A DNA stretch of 64,000 nucleotides. Source: an uncultured Odoribacter sp. Lineage in GTDB: Bacteria > Bacteroidota > Bacteroidia > Bacteroidales > Marinifilaceae. This document shows positions 9,144 to 18,145 of the stretch, in pieces. Within the stretch, counting starts at the first letter, position 1. Every line of letters begins with the position of its first letter. Where the stretch lies: contig CAJUQA010000017.1 of assembly GCA_910588375.1 (NCBI GenBank), forward strand, positions 1-64,000, in the 5' to 3' direction. The notes under the pieces were generated by a model that searched no databases, was not told where the DNA came from, and saw only the letters and a program-made list of their open reading frames with translations. A program made the translations under genes and the position numbers.

Positions 9144-9174
9144 CAAAAGTAGATATTTTTTTAATTCCTCCAAA
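9144..9174 (-). promoter_or_regulatory. full-consensus promoter of rpmH
   Basis: In the minus direction TTTG (9171-9174), a 19-base spacer and TACTTTTG (9144-9151) match the Bacteroidetes -33/-7 consensus exactly. The start codon is about 42 bases downstream of the -7 box. Confidence 0.8.
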
Positions 9175-9350
9175 GAGAATCGCTCTTTTTTCAGTGGTTA
9201 AATTTCTTCTTCCCCTGCTTCTCTTTTTTTGAAGGCCAACTTTTTTTAACTAAAAACGTATATAAATCCAACCATATGATTAATCATTCCGTAATATAAA
9301 TTTTTATTTTTCAAATAAATTTTATAACTTTATAGAAATTCCTTTTTATT

Positions 9351-10220
9351 ATGAGACAGCTTAAAATAACAAAACAAATTACGGGCCGGGAATCTTATTC
9401 CATGGAAAAGTATTTGCAGGAAATAGGGAAGATCCGTGTTTTGTCTCCTGATGAAGAGGCAAGTTTAGCCAAGAAAATGAAGAAGGGCGATTCTTTTGCC
9501 AGGGAAAGATTGGTTTTGGGAAATCTTCGTTTTGTTGTCTCTGTTGCCAAACAATATCAGAATCATGGTTTGACATTGGGGGATTTGATCAATGAAGGAA
9601 ACATGGGGTTGTTGAAAGCGGCGGCGTGCTTCGATGAAACAAAGGGTTTTAAATTTATTTCCTATGCAGTTTGGTGGATCCGGCAGTCCATTCTTCAGGC
9701 GATTGCAGAAAATGCCCGTTTAATCCGGCTGCCGCTGAATAAAATCAGTACGATAAATAAAGTGAACAGGTTTTATACCGAATTAGAGCAGAAATATCAG
9801 AGAGAGCCTACCGCAGAAGAGATTGCGGAGAAAATGGATATTTCTTCCGAAGACGTAAGGGAGAATTTAAAAATAGCGGTAAAACCGGTTTCTATGGATG
9901 CGCCTTTGAATAACGAGGAAGAGTCTGTATCACTTTATGACGTTTACATTCCGACGGACAATGCCTTGGGATTACCGGAAACGGCCTTGAATAACGATTC
10001 TTTGAAGAAAGATATTGAGCGCTCCCTTTCCGTACTGTCGGACCGGGAAGCCACAATCTTGAATATGTATTACGGTTTAAATGGCTATTCGCCGATGTCT
10101 TTGGAAGAGATAGGGATAAATCTCGGATTGACCAGTGAAAGAGTACGCCAGGTCAAGAACAAATCCATTCGCAAACTGAAAGATACGGCCGAAATTAAAC
10201 GTTTGAAAACTTATCTCTGA
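9351..10220 (+). CDS. rpoD: primary RNA polymerase sigma factor (sigma-70/SigA type)
   Basis: 289 residues. Region 1.2 is MEKYLQEIGKIRVLSPDEEASLA and region 2 includes LVLGNLRFVVSVAKQYQNHGLTLGDLINEGN and FKFISYAVWWIRQSILQA. Region 3 follows, and region 4 is LSDREATILNMYYGL ... SLEEIG..LGLTSERVRQVK. Region 1.1 and the non-conserved region are absent, which is the normal state of the Bacteroidetes primary sigma that recognises -33 TTTG/-7 TAnnTTTG promoters seen throughout the window. The gene follows a very AT-rich region with a near-consensus TAACTTTA at 9324-9331. Confidence 0.95.
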   Translation: MRQLKITKQITGRESYSMEKYLQEIGKIRVLSPDEEASLAKKMKKGDSFARERLVLGNLRFVVSVAKQYQNHGLTLGDLINEGNMGLLKAAACFDETKGFKFISYAVWWIRQSILQAIAENARLIRLPLNKISTINKVNRFYTELEQKYQREPTAEEIAEKMDISSEDVRENLKIAVKPVSMDAPLNNEEESVSLYDVYIPTDNALGLPETALNNDSLKKDIERSLSVLSDREATILNMYYGLNGYSPMSLEEIGINLGLTSERVRQVKNKSIRKLKDTAEIKRLKTYL

Positions 10221-10351
10221 TATCTTATTGGACTCATACAGTAAACGGGGGTGCATTCGACGGCATCCCCGGAATTTTGATAAACAGCCTTTTTTTATTT
10301 ACGATTATCATTATTTTTGTAACCGTTACTTTCTCTTAATGGTGCGGTTTT

Positions 10352-12073
10352 ATGTATAAAATAGTTTTTCTTGCTCTTCTCCTGTTTGTTTGTGTCGGAT
10401 GTCATAAAAGCCGTCGTATCGGTCGGCAATTATCACGGATAGAACAAATAATGCCGACAGCCCCTGATAGTTCGCTACGTCTTTTAAAGCAGATGGACGT
10501 TTCCGGTTTTCCGTCAGAACGGACCAAAGCCAAATATTCCTTGTTGTTGTCGGAGGCTTTGGAGAAAAACGATGTTTATCTGACGGGCGATTCAGTCATC
10601 AAAGCGGCGGTTGACTATTATTCCCGGAGAGGCGGGCGGACAGAGAGGGCAAAAACGTTTTATTACTTGGGGCGTATCCACGAGAACGCCCGCGATTTTG
10701 AAGCCGCCATAAAGGCCTATACTCGTGCAAGTGAATTCCCGGAAAAAGAAGACCATCGCTTACGTGGTTTGATTTTTTATAGTATCGGAAACTTATATGC
10801 GGAACAGTTGAGCTATCAGGAAGCCCTCACAATGTATTCCCAAGCCAGCGAAGCATTCAGGGCGGAAGGGCATGAAACGAATCTCTGTTATACTTTAAGA
10901 AACGAAGCGTGGGCCTTGTTTATGCTTCATGACAGCGAAAACGCCTTGGCTAAATGCAACGAATCGCTGGAAATAGCGAAGCGGCAAAACAATACCTCTC
11001 AAATTTTGGTGCTCTCTCAATATATTGCAGGTATTTATACATTTAGATACAATAATCCTCGAATGGCGATTGATTTTTTAAAGCCGGTTTACGGGCAATA
11101 CCATCAGAGCGTTGTGCCTGTGGGAGATTATAGTTTGTGGGGATACATTCATTTGAAAACTGGGGATTTGAAAACAGCCGATTACTATATTTCACGAGCC
11201 GGCAATATAACGGATAATCTTTATGTTTTATCCGGTTATCACGCATTGCAATCCGCATTATCGGAGGAAAAAAAGAGCTACCGTGAAGCGCTCGAATCCT
11301 ATAAATTGAGCGCGGAATTGAGAGATTCCGCCTATATGCTGGAAAAAGGCAAGTTAATTCAGGACTTGGAGCGGCGCTATAAGACACAGTCCCTGCAAAA
11401 TTCTTTGGATTTTTTGAAAACAAAACAACGTTATCAAACTGTCATTATTGTCTTGATGGGAATTATTGTCGTCATTATAATTATCGTTGCTTTAAGGAAA
11501 ATCGCTAAAGACAAAAAAGAAAAAGAGAAAAAATTGGAAGAGTATCGGAATTTTATTGACCAGATGCAGCATGACTACAACCAAATAGAAAACGAATATC
11601 GTTCTTTGTTCCGGCATGCCAACCAACAGGATGAAAGATTGACATCTTTTAAAGAAGCATTGGACGACCGTTTGGTGGCAATCCGGAAAATGATAGAAAT
11701 TGCCGGTACGTCGGGAGGTAACGGTGATTTGTTTTTAAAGAAATTCAAGTCTTATATTCACCTTGAAAAGGATAAAAGCCAGCAACTGTTCAGCAATTTA
11801 CAGGACCTCGTAAATTTGCATTTTAACGGTATTGTCGATTATTTAAAGCAACGTTATCCTGATTTAAGTAATGTAGATTTAAACCTGTGTTGTCTGATGT
11901 ATCTGAAAATTCCGACAAACGGCATTCAGTTGATTTGTAATTACACCAGTGCGGACAGTTTGTATAACAGGTGTTCAAAGATTCGCCAAAGATTGGGCTT
12001 GCCGAAGGGGAGTAATCTGGAAGGATTTTTGGAAAAGTTACGTTCTGAGCTGGAAAACGGAGAACAAGACTAA
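10352..12073 (+). CDS. TPR lipoprotein with membrane anchor and C-terminal regulator-like domain
   Basis: 573 residues. A lipoprotein signal (LLFVCVGC, Cys17) is followed by about five tetratricopeptide repeats over residues 60-340 (for example FYYLGRIHENARDFEAAIKAYTRA). A strong transmembrane helix lies near residues 370-388 (VIIVLMGIIVVIIIIVALR). A charged coiled coil follows, then a C-terminal helical domain (DLSNVDLNLCCLMYLKI ... LYNRCSKIRQRLGL) similar to the HTH-like tail of Bacteroides TPR regulators. The topology suggests a sensor that reads the periplasm and acts in the cytoplasm. The lipobox and the TM helix together are unusual, and the first segment could instead be a plain TM anchor. 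Confidence 0.75.
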   Translation: MYKIVFLALLLFVCVGCHKSRRIGRQLSRIEQIMPTAPDSSLRLLKQMDVSGFPSERTKAKYSLLLSEALEKNDVYLTGDSVIKAAVDYYSRRGGRTERAKTFYYLGRIHENARDFEAAIKAYTRASEFPEKEDHRLRGLIFYSIGNLYAEQLSYQEALTMYSQASEAFRAEGHETNLCYTLRNEAWALFMLHDSENALAKCNESLEIAKRQNNTSQILVLSQYIAGIYTFRYNNPRMAIDFLKPVYGQYHQSVVPVGDYSLWGYIHLKTGDLKTADYYISRAGNITDNLYVLSGYHALQSALSEEKKSYREALESYKLSAELRDSAYMLEKGKLIQDLERRYKTQSLQNSLDFLKTKQRYQTVIIVLMGIIVVIIIIVALRKIAKDKKEKEKKLEEYRNFIDQMQHDYNQIENEYRSLFRHANQQDERLTSFKEALDDRLVAIRKMIEIAGTSGGNGDLFLKKFKSYIHLEKDKSQQLFSNLQDLVNLHFNGIVDYLKQRYPDLSNVDLNLCCLMYLKIPTNGIQLICNYTSADSLYNRCSKIRQRLGLPKGSNLEGFLEKLRSELENGEQD

Positions 12074-12107
12074 TTTGTAATATCATTTGAAAATCAAATA
12101 GTTATTT

Positions 12108-12147
12108 ATATCTATTCCTCTCCGATGAGGAGTATATTAGATTTTTG
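12108..12147 (+). terminator. terminator after the TPR regulator
   Basis: ATTCCTC (12114-12120) pairs with GAGGAGT (12127-12133) across a 6-base loop, with further AT pairs outside, and is followed by ATTTTTGTTTT. Confidence 0.6.
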
Positions 12148-12237
12148 TTTTCCAATTCGTTGATTTTCAGTATATTATATTCATGGCTATTAGATGCGAA
12201 AAGCCGAAAATTATTTTCTTCTTTTCTTACCTGCCTC

Positions 12238-12245
12238 TAACTTTG
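12238..12245 (+). promoter_or_regulatory. -7 promoter element for the DUF3244 gene
   Basis: TAACTTTG matches TAnnTTTG and lies 31 bases upstream of the start at 12277. Confidence 0.6.
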
Positions 12246-12276
12246 ACACATACTTAATTTCAAATGTATGTGTATC

Positions 12277-12663
12277 ATGAAAACTATTTTTGTATTGATT
12301 TTAATTTTTGTAGTTGGAGGTAATACTTTATTGGGTAAAGATATAGAGAAAGGACAAAAAAATATTGAAATTGCTGTTGCCACATTTCCAACACCTCAAC
12401 CTCGTCCTAAATCTATCCGTCCCCAGACAATCACCGCTTATTATAGTATAGGAGGGGCGAGTGTGGTTGTTGAGTTTAAAACAAACCAAGGAACGGGATT
12501 GGTAGAATTAAAAGATAATGTGGGAAATGTGGTTGAAGCGCAAACGGTGGACACCTCCATTCAATCTGTACTTACGCTGCCTTTACCGACTCAACCGGGA
12601 GAATATACATTATTAATTAATACTGATGCTTTAGTCGGGGTAGGACATTTTATTATTAAATGA
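12277..12663 (+). CDS. small exported DUF3244-like protein
   Basis: 128 residues from ATG 12277 (MKTIFVLILIFVVGGNTLLG, a signal peptide). A start three codons upstream is possible but breaks the signal. The mature part is a single Ig-like beta sandwich (SVVVEFKTNQGTGLVELKDNVGNVVEAQTVDT ... PGEYTLLINT), the pattern of the Bacteroides DUF3244 family. DUF3244 proteins are secreted and have no known function. It heads a short run of small exported proteins after the TPR regulator, which may control them. Confidence 0.75.
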   Translation: MKTIFVLILIFVVGGNTLLGKDIEKGQKNIEIAVATFPTPQPRPKSIRPQTITAYYSIGGASVVVEFKTNQGTGLVELKDNVGNVVEAQTVDTSIQSVLTLPLPTQPGEYTLLINTDALVGVGHFIIK

Positions 12664-12708
12664 ACAATTATGCATAATTGGATTATATAACTTTTAAATT
12701 GATGAATT

Positions 12709-13059
12709 ATGAAAAGAATTACATTTTTGTTTTTTATTCTGTATTGTATTGTTGCATGTACAGAAAGTGACGAACTTTTACCTCAAAATGAGGAGAGCGA
12801 AAAAGACCAAGCTACATTAATTACAGTCAAAAATGGAATGCTTGTTTTTCCTAACGATAGCATTTTTGGTTTGGCTATGATGGGAGAAATTGAACTTCCT
12901 TTTCAAATGGATTTTATTTCTCAAAATGATATTTTCACCCAAATTATGGTTGAGGAAGAAGCTCATGTTGATAAATTATTGAAACAGGGAATAGAGCCTA
13001 CAGAAAATGATCATAGTGAATTGTATCTGCAAAAATTAAAAAATCGTAAAATATTCTGA
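12709..13059 (+). CDS. N-terminal part of a frameshifted lipoprotein (DUF4848-like)
   Basis: 116 residues with a lipoprotein signal (ILYCIVAC, Cys17) and an acidic start of the mature protein. The frame closes at 13057-13059, just after an AAAAAA run. The downstream frame is open from 13040, has no start or signal of its own, and continues the same beta-rich protein, so this is the 5' part of a gene broken by one extra base (or two missing bases) near 13037-13045. The layout resembles Bacteroides DUF4848 lipoproteins. It could be a pseudogene, a phase-variable gene or a sequencing error. Confidence 0.7.
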   Translation: MKRITFLFFILYCIVACTESDELLPQNEESEKDQATLITVKNGMLVFPNDSIFGLAMMGEIELPFQMDFISQNDIFTQIMVEEEAHVDKLLKQGIEPTENDHSELYLQKLKNRKIF

Positions 13060-13078
13060 TGGAGCGGAATTATATGAT

Positions 13079-13837
13079 TTGAATTTATTTAAACCTCAAT
13101 ATGCAAAAATTTTGAATGAAAAAGGATTTTATGCAATAGGCAAAAATATCTATCAGATTACTGCGAATAGTACAAAGCTATGGGTTAATGGGGATATTAA
13201 TAACTATCAATTATTAGCTAAAGCGAACAGTTCAGAGGAATCAAAAGGAATATACATTGTTACTTCTGATAAAGCAAATATACAGACAAGACTAACTCCA
13301 TTTAAAGCACCCAATCTTGAGTTTATTGTAAAATATACGGCTCCAACTAATATCAGAACTTATGTTAAGGTATTTGATAAAACTGCATTGGATATGTCTG
13401 TAATTCCACCTGTAAGTTATAAGAGGGAAACATATATACACGTTGCTACGCAGAAAAAAAGTGGAAGTAATTGGAGTTATTATACAGATTTTGCTCATCA
13501 GTTTTCGTTCCGCATATATAGAGAGGATGCACAAGGGAATTTTCTGGAGTATGTTCGTGTAGAAAATACGACTACAGGAGGTAATATCTATTATAATATG
13601 ATGCTTACACCCGAATGGTCCAGTATTTTCCAAGTATCTTCATTGGCAAAACCTGGTGAATATACAACTGATTATGTTTATTTAGGGAGATTTGATTTTG
13701 GTATTACAGGGAAAAAAGCTGCGGACAATTATATGATGGGTTGTGAATGCCCTGCACTTGGTATCGGAGAAACAAGAACGTGGTATCTTTCTGGTTTTAC
13801 TGGAGATTGTGTTGTTGTAAATGCAATAGGAGAATAA
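13079..13837 (+). CDS. C-terminal part of the frameshifted lipoprotein
   Basis: 252 residues if started at the first TTG, but the frame is really open from 13040 (KIVKYSDGAELYDLN), overlapping the end of the previous piece in another frame. There is no signal peptide or plausible ribosome start. The sequence is beta-rich (GIYIVTSDKANI, RTYVKVFDKTALD, FSFRIYREDAQGNFLEYVRVE) and ends in a small Gly/Cys-containing domain (GCECPALGIGETRTWYL). A good terminator follows. Fused to the preceding piece it would make a lipoprotein of about 376 residues. The function is unknown. Confidence 0.65.
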   Translation: MNLFKPQYAKILNEKGFYAIGKNIYQITANSTKLWVNGDINNYQLLAKANSSEESKGIYIVTSDKANIQTRLTPFKAPNLEFIVKYTAPTNIRTYVKVFDKTALDMSVIPPVSYKRETYIHVATQKKSGSNWSYYTDFAHQFSFRIYREDAQGNFLEYVRVENTTTGGNIYYNMMLTPEWSSIFQVSSLAKPGEYTTDYVYLGRFDFGITGKKAADNYMMGCECPALGIGETRTWYLSGFTGDCVVVNAIGE

Positions 13838-13851
13838 ATATTGTTTTGAAT

Positions 13852-13890
13852 AAAAATGCTTTTCTATTGTTTGAAAAGCATTTTTATTTT
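13852..13890 (+). terminator. terminator after the frameshifted lipoprotein
   Basis: A perfect 13-bp stem (13852-13864 with 13873-13885) has an 8-base loop and a T-rich tail. Confidence 0.85.
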
Positions 13891-13935
13891 ATGTTTACAA
13901 TAAATTTTACAAGCCATATTTTAAAAGAAATACCT

Positions 13936-15015
13936 ATGAAAAAAAGCCTATTCCTACTATGGTGTCTGTGTTTATTGTTTTTCGGATGTGATAAAGATAA
14001 GGAGAGGGAGGCGGAAATGGAGTTGAACACTGCACCGATATTGAAGTTTGCGGGACCTTCGACCTCTATGATTGAATTTACGTCGTCATCGGATTGGGAA
14101 TTGCAGGTTGAAAATAATAAAGAGATTCCGGATTGGTTGAAACTGAGCCAGACAAACGGCGGACCGGGAAATAATAGGATTATTGTAGGTGTAACCCGAT
14201 TCCCTCGGGAATTAACGGGGGATAATATTATCATAAAAGGAAGCGGAAATGCACAGTTGTCTGTCCGTATTTTCCGTGCCGTAGGACCGGAAGGTGATAA
14301 GAGAGTAAGCCAAATTATCCTGTATAATGAAGAGGAAAATAAAACCGGAGAGATAAATTTTATTTACTCCATAGTCTCCGGAGACACCACGTGTCCAATG
14401 TTTGTTTATACGATGGGCAGTGAAAGCAGAGTGACGAATAGTTGGCAGTCGGAAATAAACCGTTCCGTAAGTAAGCAAGAAGATTCGTTTCCCGACCAGA
14501 CTCGATATACTCATTTTGAATGTATGGATTCTGTTTATAAATATTCACTCCGTATTATCCGGAATGCCTATGAGGAAGAAGCAAGTATGGACCTTGGAAC
14601 GATAGAACGGGAAAAGGAATATGAATATGATAAAGAAGGAAAATTAACGCGGATTGTAACGTTCGGTTCTTTATCTGTTAAAGGGTTTATATGGAACGAT
14701 GTTGCATTAAAGATGCTCCAGAATGGAGGAGATGTATTTTCTTTTTTCCACTCTTCCGAGTGGAATAATCTCAACATCGATTTGTTTTATTTCATTTTAT
14801 ACGGATTGTTTGATTGGGATGAGGATGCTTGTCTGTTGCAACTGACCGGTCTCCGTCCTTCCCATCTGCCGGATGAAATAGAATATAAAGGAGCAACGTG
14901 GCATTTGAATTATGAACGCGACCAAGCCGGTTACATTACTTTTATCCACATCACCACTCCGGACGGAAACCGCTATAAATGGCAAATCAACTATCGGGAA
15001 GCGGATGATTTTTGA
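13936..15015 (+). CDS. lipoprotein with BACON-like domain
   Basis: 359 residues from ATG 13936, which begins a lipoprotein signal (CLLFFGC, Cys17). The upstream in-frame extension crosses the preceding terminator and was rejected. Residues about 35-115 resemble a BACON domain (SSDWELQVENN...PDWLKLSQTNGGPGNNRI), often found in Bacteroidetes surface proteins that meet glycans or mucin. The rest includes strands of the RHS-like or YD type (EYEYDKEGKLTRIVTFG; WHLNYERDQAGYITFIHI). Location at the cell envelope is likely, the ligand unknown. Confidence 0.75.
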   Translation: MKKSLFLLWCLCLLFFGCDKDKEREAEMELNTAPILKFAGPSTSMIEFTSSSDWELQVENNKEIPDWLKLSQTNGGPGNNRIIVGVTRFPRELTGDNIIIKGSGNAQLSVRIFRAVGPEGDKRVSQIILYNEEENKTGEINFIYSIVSGDTTCPMFVYTMGSESRVTNSWQSEINRSVSKQEDSFPDQTRYTHFECMDSVYKYSLRIIRNAYEEEASMDLGTIEREKEYEYDKEGKLTRIVTFGSLSVKGFIWNDVALKMLQNGGDVFSFFHSSEWNNLNIDLFYFILYGLFDWDEDACLLQLTGLRPSHLPDEIEYKGATWHLNYERDQAGYITFIHITTPDGNRYKWQINYREADDF

Positions 15016-15072
15016 TAGTCGGAATTTTCTTTTATTCGTCTCCAAGGTACATAATATTATGGGGTAAATAGC

Positions 15073-15101
15073 TTGATTATGAAGGAAAAACCGTATCTTT
15101 G
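15073..15101 (+). promoter_or_regulatory. promoter of the putative toxin-antitoxin-like pair
   Basis: TTG (15073-15075), an 18-base spacer and TATCTTTG (15094-15101) form a good Bacteroidetes promoter, 26 bases before the first start codon. Confidence 0.7.
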
Positions 15102-15126
15102 TATCGAGAATAACAGATAAGCAGAA

Positions 15127-15531
15127 ATGGACATTGAATACGGTAGTTCCAAAGAAGTTAAATGTTATCGGGATTTTGTATTAAATCCTGATAATCGTAA
15201 TGCATCAAGAGCATTCTCAAAAACTTTTGGGACTAACCTCATGGAACCAGCAAAGAAGTTGCATGACAGATTGAGAACATATATTTCAGCTGGTGCTTAC
15301 AATGCCATGTTTGGTCAAACAGACAACCGAATAGAAATAAAACAAGGTTGCGGCAAAAAAGAACCTTTAATTTTAAAAGTTCGTGTTGGAAGGGGCTCCA
15401 GAAAATTCTTTAATCATATTACAGATGAAGACAAGAATTTATTATTGACACAAGATTGGCAAGGAGATTTCAATTCAATAATGACAATATATGTTATTGC
15501 TGTAAATAATCACGATTATAACAATATATAA
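15127..15531 (+). CDS. small protein of unknown function paired with an ImmA/IrrE protein (possible toxin)
   Basis: 134 residues, basic in the middle, with no signal or membrane segment. I do not recognise the family. The C-terminal strand segment (FNSIMTIYVIAVNNHDYNN) is loosely like the last strand of HigB/RelE-type toxins. The gene has its own promoter and ends two bases before the ImmA/IrrE gene. That tight pairing with a larger downstream partner is the arrangement of HigBA-like systems. Toxin activity is inferred from arrangement only. Confidence 0.6.
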   Translation: MDIEYGSSKEVKCYRDFVLNPDNRNASRAFSKTFGTNLMEPAKKLHDRLRTYISAGAYNAMFGQTDNRIEIKQGCGKKEPLILKVRVGRGSRKFFNHITDEDKNLLLTQDWQGDFNSIMTIYVIAVNNHDYNNI

Positions 15532-15533
15532 AA

Positions 15534-16604
15534 ATGGCTGCACTTGAAAAAATACCTGTACTAAACCCTTTGATGCTGCGCAATACAGTTGGGGGGGAAC
15601 TTGCTGATATATTCGAGGCTTGCGGCATTGAGAATTTCGAAGCACGTATCGGTATTAGAGATTTAAGAAAAAAGGAAAGGCTATCTAACAACGTATTAAG
15701 AAAGGCATCTGATATATTGGGCGATTCTAATATAAGTGAATATTTAGCTGATTTTCAGAAGGAGTACTTGGAAGAAAAGCCACGATATATGGCTAATTAT
15801 AATCAGGCCAAGAAAACATATACTAAACTGAAGAAAGTATTGCCGTTGCTTCGCGGCGAATTCATGAAAGGGTATGATATTCTTGATGATATATTGGATT
15901 TCTTCGGAGTAGATTCAGAAACGGAAATTTTTGAAACCTCAGAGAAACAAGCTGCATTATTCCGTACACAAAATAAAATCGAGGTCGATTCCATCAATCT
16001 CCATGCTTGGTTGCGTCGTGGAGAACTTGACTTTAAGGCTCTCAACCTGCCCGATTATGATGAAGAAAGGTTGATGATGTGGATTGAATCTAAAGAATGG
16101 ATGAGCCACATAGAAGATGTAGATTATTTCAAATCTTTACCATCAATATTTTCACGCTTTGGTGTTGGGTTAGTCTTTGTTCCTTCATTGCCTAAAACTG
16201 TTTATGGAGCAATACGCTGGATTGAAGACAAACCACTCATTCAAATCTCGGATCGAGGGCATGACCTCATATCCTGTTGGTTCACTCTTTTTCATGAATT
16301 AGGACATGCTGTCAAGCATAAGAATGTCGAGATTTACGAAGGGGAAATAAATGAATCAAAAGCCAAACAAAATAAACGGGAAAAAGAAGCGAATAAATTC
16401 GCCAATGAATATTTATTTAATGGAGATGCTTTGCGTAAAGCTGTTTTTGACCGAAAACGTGCAGGACTAACTATGTCTGCGAATTTATTAGCAGATGAAT
16501 TTAATGTAAAACCTATATTTGCTTCATACTGGTTGATAAAGGCTCAATATGCGCCAGCATTTCAACGTAGGATTCAGATTGATTTTGAATCTCAATACCA
16601 GTGA
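15534..16604 (+). CDS. ImmA/IrrE family metallo-endopeptidase
   Basis: 356 residues. A zinc protease signature HELGH lies at residues 254-258 in FTLFHELGHAVKH, followed by an acidic helix with a candidate third ligand (REKEANKFANEYL). The first about 150 residues are helical and differ from the usual XRE helix-turn-helix, though they may replace it. Family members cleave partner repressors (ImmA cuts ImmR) or act as antitoxin fusions. The start two bases after the small protein implies translational coupling. The pair sits in accessory DNA beside a RhuM gene. Confidence 0.85.
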   Translation: MAALEKIPVLNPLMLRNTVGGELADIFEACGIENFEARIGIRDLRKKERLSNNVLRKASDILGDSNISEYLADFQKEYLEEKPRYMANYNQAKKTYTKLKKVLPLLRGEFMKGYDILDDILDFFGVDSETEIFETSEKQAALFRTQNKIEVDSINLHAWLRRGELDFKALNLPDYDEERLMMWIESKEWMSHIEDVDYFKSLPSIFSRFGVGLVFVPSLPKTVYGAIRWIEDKPLIQISDRGHDLISCWFTLFHELGHAVKHKNVEIYEGEINESKAKQNKREKEANKFANEYLFNGDALRKAVFDRKRAGLTMSANLLADEFNVKPIFASYWLIKAQYAPAFQRRIQIDFESQYQ

Positions 16605-16728
16605 CACCTGGGAACGGGGCTTTTGTGTCTTAAATTTCGCTCTTAACTTGTTGAAGAATAAGTTTTTAGAAGAGTATTTGAGGAATGGAGGTGATGATTT
16701 GGCAAAATGGATTGTCATGATAGAATAG
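16605..16728 (+). pseudogene. remnant of a C-terminal coding segment
   Basis: Right after the ImmA/IrrE stop, another frame stays open to a TAG at 16726-16728 and reads like protein (LLKNKFLEEYLRNGG, then AKWIVMIE). It has no start of its own. It may be the end of a lost third gene of the module fused on by a deletion. The segment is short and could be chance. Confidence 0.3.
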
Positions 16729-16753
16729 TTATATATCCAATGATAAACGTTAT

Positions 16754-17734
16754 TTATTGTTTTTTTAGCCTCTTTATTTCTTTATCAAAGTCGCTTTCCA
16801 GCAAATCCATTTCGCGCTTGCGATAGATTTCAAACTCATTTTCAGCCTTTTCAATTGCCTGTTTGTGTGAAATATTACCTTTGCCAATAAGCACTTTCCG
16901 TTTATGGGCAATAATCTGGCTATCCAGTGCTTCTATCCAATCTTTCATTGTCATAGGATTCATTTCAAGTGCTTGGAACTCTGCAAAATCCAAAAAACCA
17001 GAGACAAGCAGATTCAAGCGTTGGAGTTCCATTTCCGATAAGTAGTTTTTGGCAATTTTCACATCATCTTTGGTTACATAGTTCCCTTTGAAATTTGTCA
17101 TGCCAACAAACGGTTTTTCATTATCCACACGATTGTAAATGACTTCTGCCGCTGTATTCTCATGAACAGCATAATGCAGTTTATTTTGTACGGTGGCAAA
17201 GAACATTTTCGTCATCTCATCGCGTGGATCATAATCCGTTGCCGTAGCATAAATATCCGTAACCTGCTGGTAGAAATTACGCTCACTGCTACGAATGTCC
17301 CTGATACGCTGCAATAACTCTCGGAAATAACGGTTACCTCCCTGTTTCAATCGCTCGTCATCCATTGCGAAGCCCTTTTGGATATACTCGTGAAGCCGTT
17401 GGGTCGCCCAACGGCGGAAACGGGTGGCTACCTGCGACTGAACACGATAACCCAAGGCAATAACCATATCAAGATTATAATGGTCAATGTTGCGCTTTAC
17501 CTGACGACTGCCCTCTTGTCGAACTAATAAGAATTTCTTATAAGTTCGATTTTCATCCAATTCTTTATCATCGTAGATGTTTTTTATATGCATTGATATA
17601 TTCTCCTGTGTAGTACAATATATTTCCGCCAACTGATTCTGGGTAAGCCACAAATCCTCATCGGCAAAACGTACGGACACTCGGGTTATTTCGTTATCGT
17701 CCTGATAAAGTATTATTTTGTTTTCTTCATTCAT
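16754..17734 (-). CDS. RhuM family protein
   Basis: 326 residues. It begins with the RhuM pattern: a beta strand pair (IILYQDDNEITRVSVRFADEDLWL), a helix-turn-helix-like TQNQLAEIYCTTQENISMHIKNIY, then the Bro-N-like core NLDMVIALGYRVQS and FRRWATQRLHEYI. The C-terminal half is helical. RhuM proteins were first described on a Salmonella pathogenicity island and are frequent in defence or accessory islands. Their activity is unknown. It converges with the ImmA/IrrE module. Confidence 0.9.
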   Translation of the reverse strand: MNEENKIILYQDDNEITRVSVRFADEDLWLTQNQLAEIYCTTQENISMHIKNIYDDKELDENRTYKKFLLVRQEGSRQVKRNIDHYNLDMVIALGYRVQSQVATRFRRWATQRLHEYIQKGFAMDDERLKQGGNRYFRELLQRIRDIRSSERNFYQQVTDIYATATDYDPRDEMTKMFFATVQNKLHYAVHENTAAEVIYNRVDNEKPFVGMTNFKGNYVTKDDVKIAKNYLSEMELQRLNLLVSGFLDFAEFQALEMNPMTMKDWIEALDSQIIAHKRKVLIGKGNISHKQAIEKAENEFEIYRKREMDLLESDFDKEIKRLKKQ

Positions 17735-17900
17735 CGGTCAATCTTTCTTCTAAAAAATAACTGATACTATTTTTATTCTATTTATTCTTCTGACCCCATA
17801 TCTGTACAATTCAAAGAATGGCAATAAATTGATGCTATTTGCGAAGGTAACGACAATTCTTGAAAGAAAGGTATTGATTCAAGATAAATATTACACATGG

Positions 17901-17941
17901 AAAAAATCCCCGCCCGGGCACCGGGAGGTGGCGGGCGGGGA
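17901..17941 (-). terminator. terminator of the holin/amidase/DUF6266 cassette
   Basis: Arms CCCCGCCCG (17908-17916) and CGGGCGGGG (17932-17940) form a 9-bp all-GC stem. In the minus direction it runs into a T6 tract (A-run 17901-17906). It is the strongest terminator in the window and closes the cassette. Confidence 0.9.
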
Positions 17942-17948
17942 GGGGGTG

Positions 17949-18134
17949 TCAGGAGTCGCGGCGTTTGCGGCGTTCCCAACGCCAGCGGAGCCAAGCGGCG
18001 ACAATCGTACTGCAAATGCCGCCGAGCATGCTCAGCAGGCTGTCGCGCCAGAAATCCGGGTCCATTCCGCTGAAAAGATTTGCGAAGCTCAGGGTGGAAA
18101 ACCAACCCGTCGCAAAGTACAACAATCTGTTCAT
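17949..18134 (-). CDS. small membrane protein at the end of the DUF6266 cassette
   Basis: 61 residues. One or two hydrophobic helices are present (SLLSMLGGICSTIVAAWL preceded by LLYFATGWFSTLSF), followed by a strongly basic tail (RWRWERRKRRDS). It starts 11 bases after the second DUF6266 gene and ends just before the cassette terminator, so it is co-transcribed. Its size, helix and charged tail resemble small holin or spanin-type proteins, but no family was recognised. Confidence 0.6.
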   Translation of the reverse strand: MNRLLYFATGWFSTLSFANLFSGMDPDFWRDSLLSMLGGICSTIVAAWLRWRWERRKRRDS

Positions 18135-18145
18135 GCTTTGGAAAA

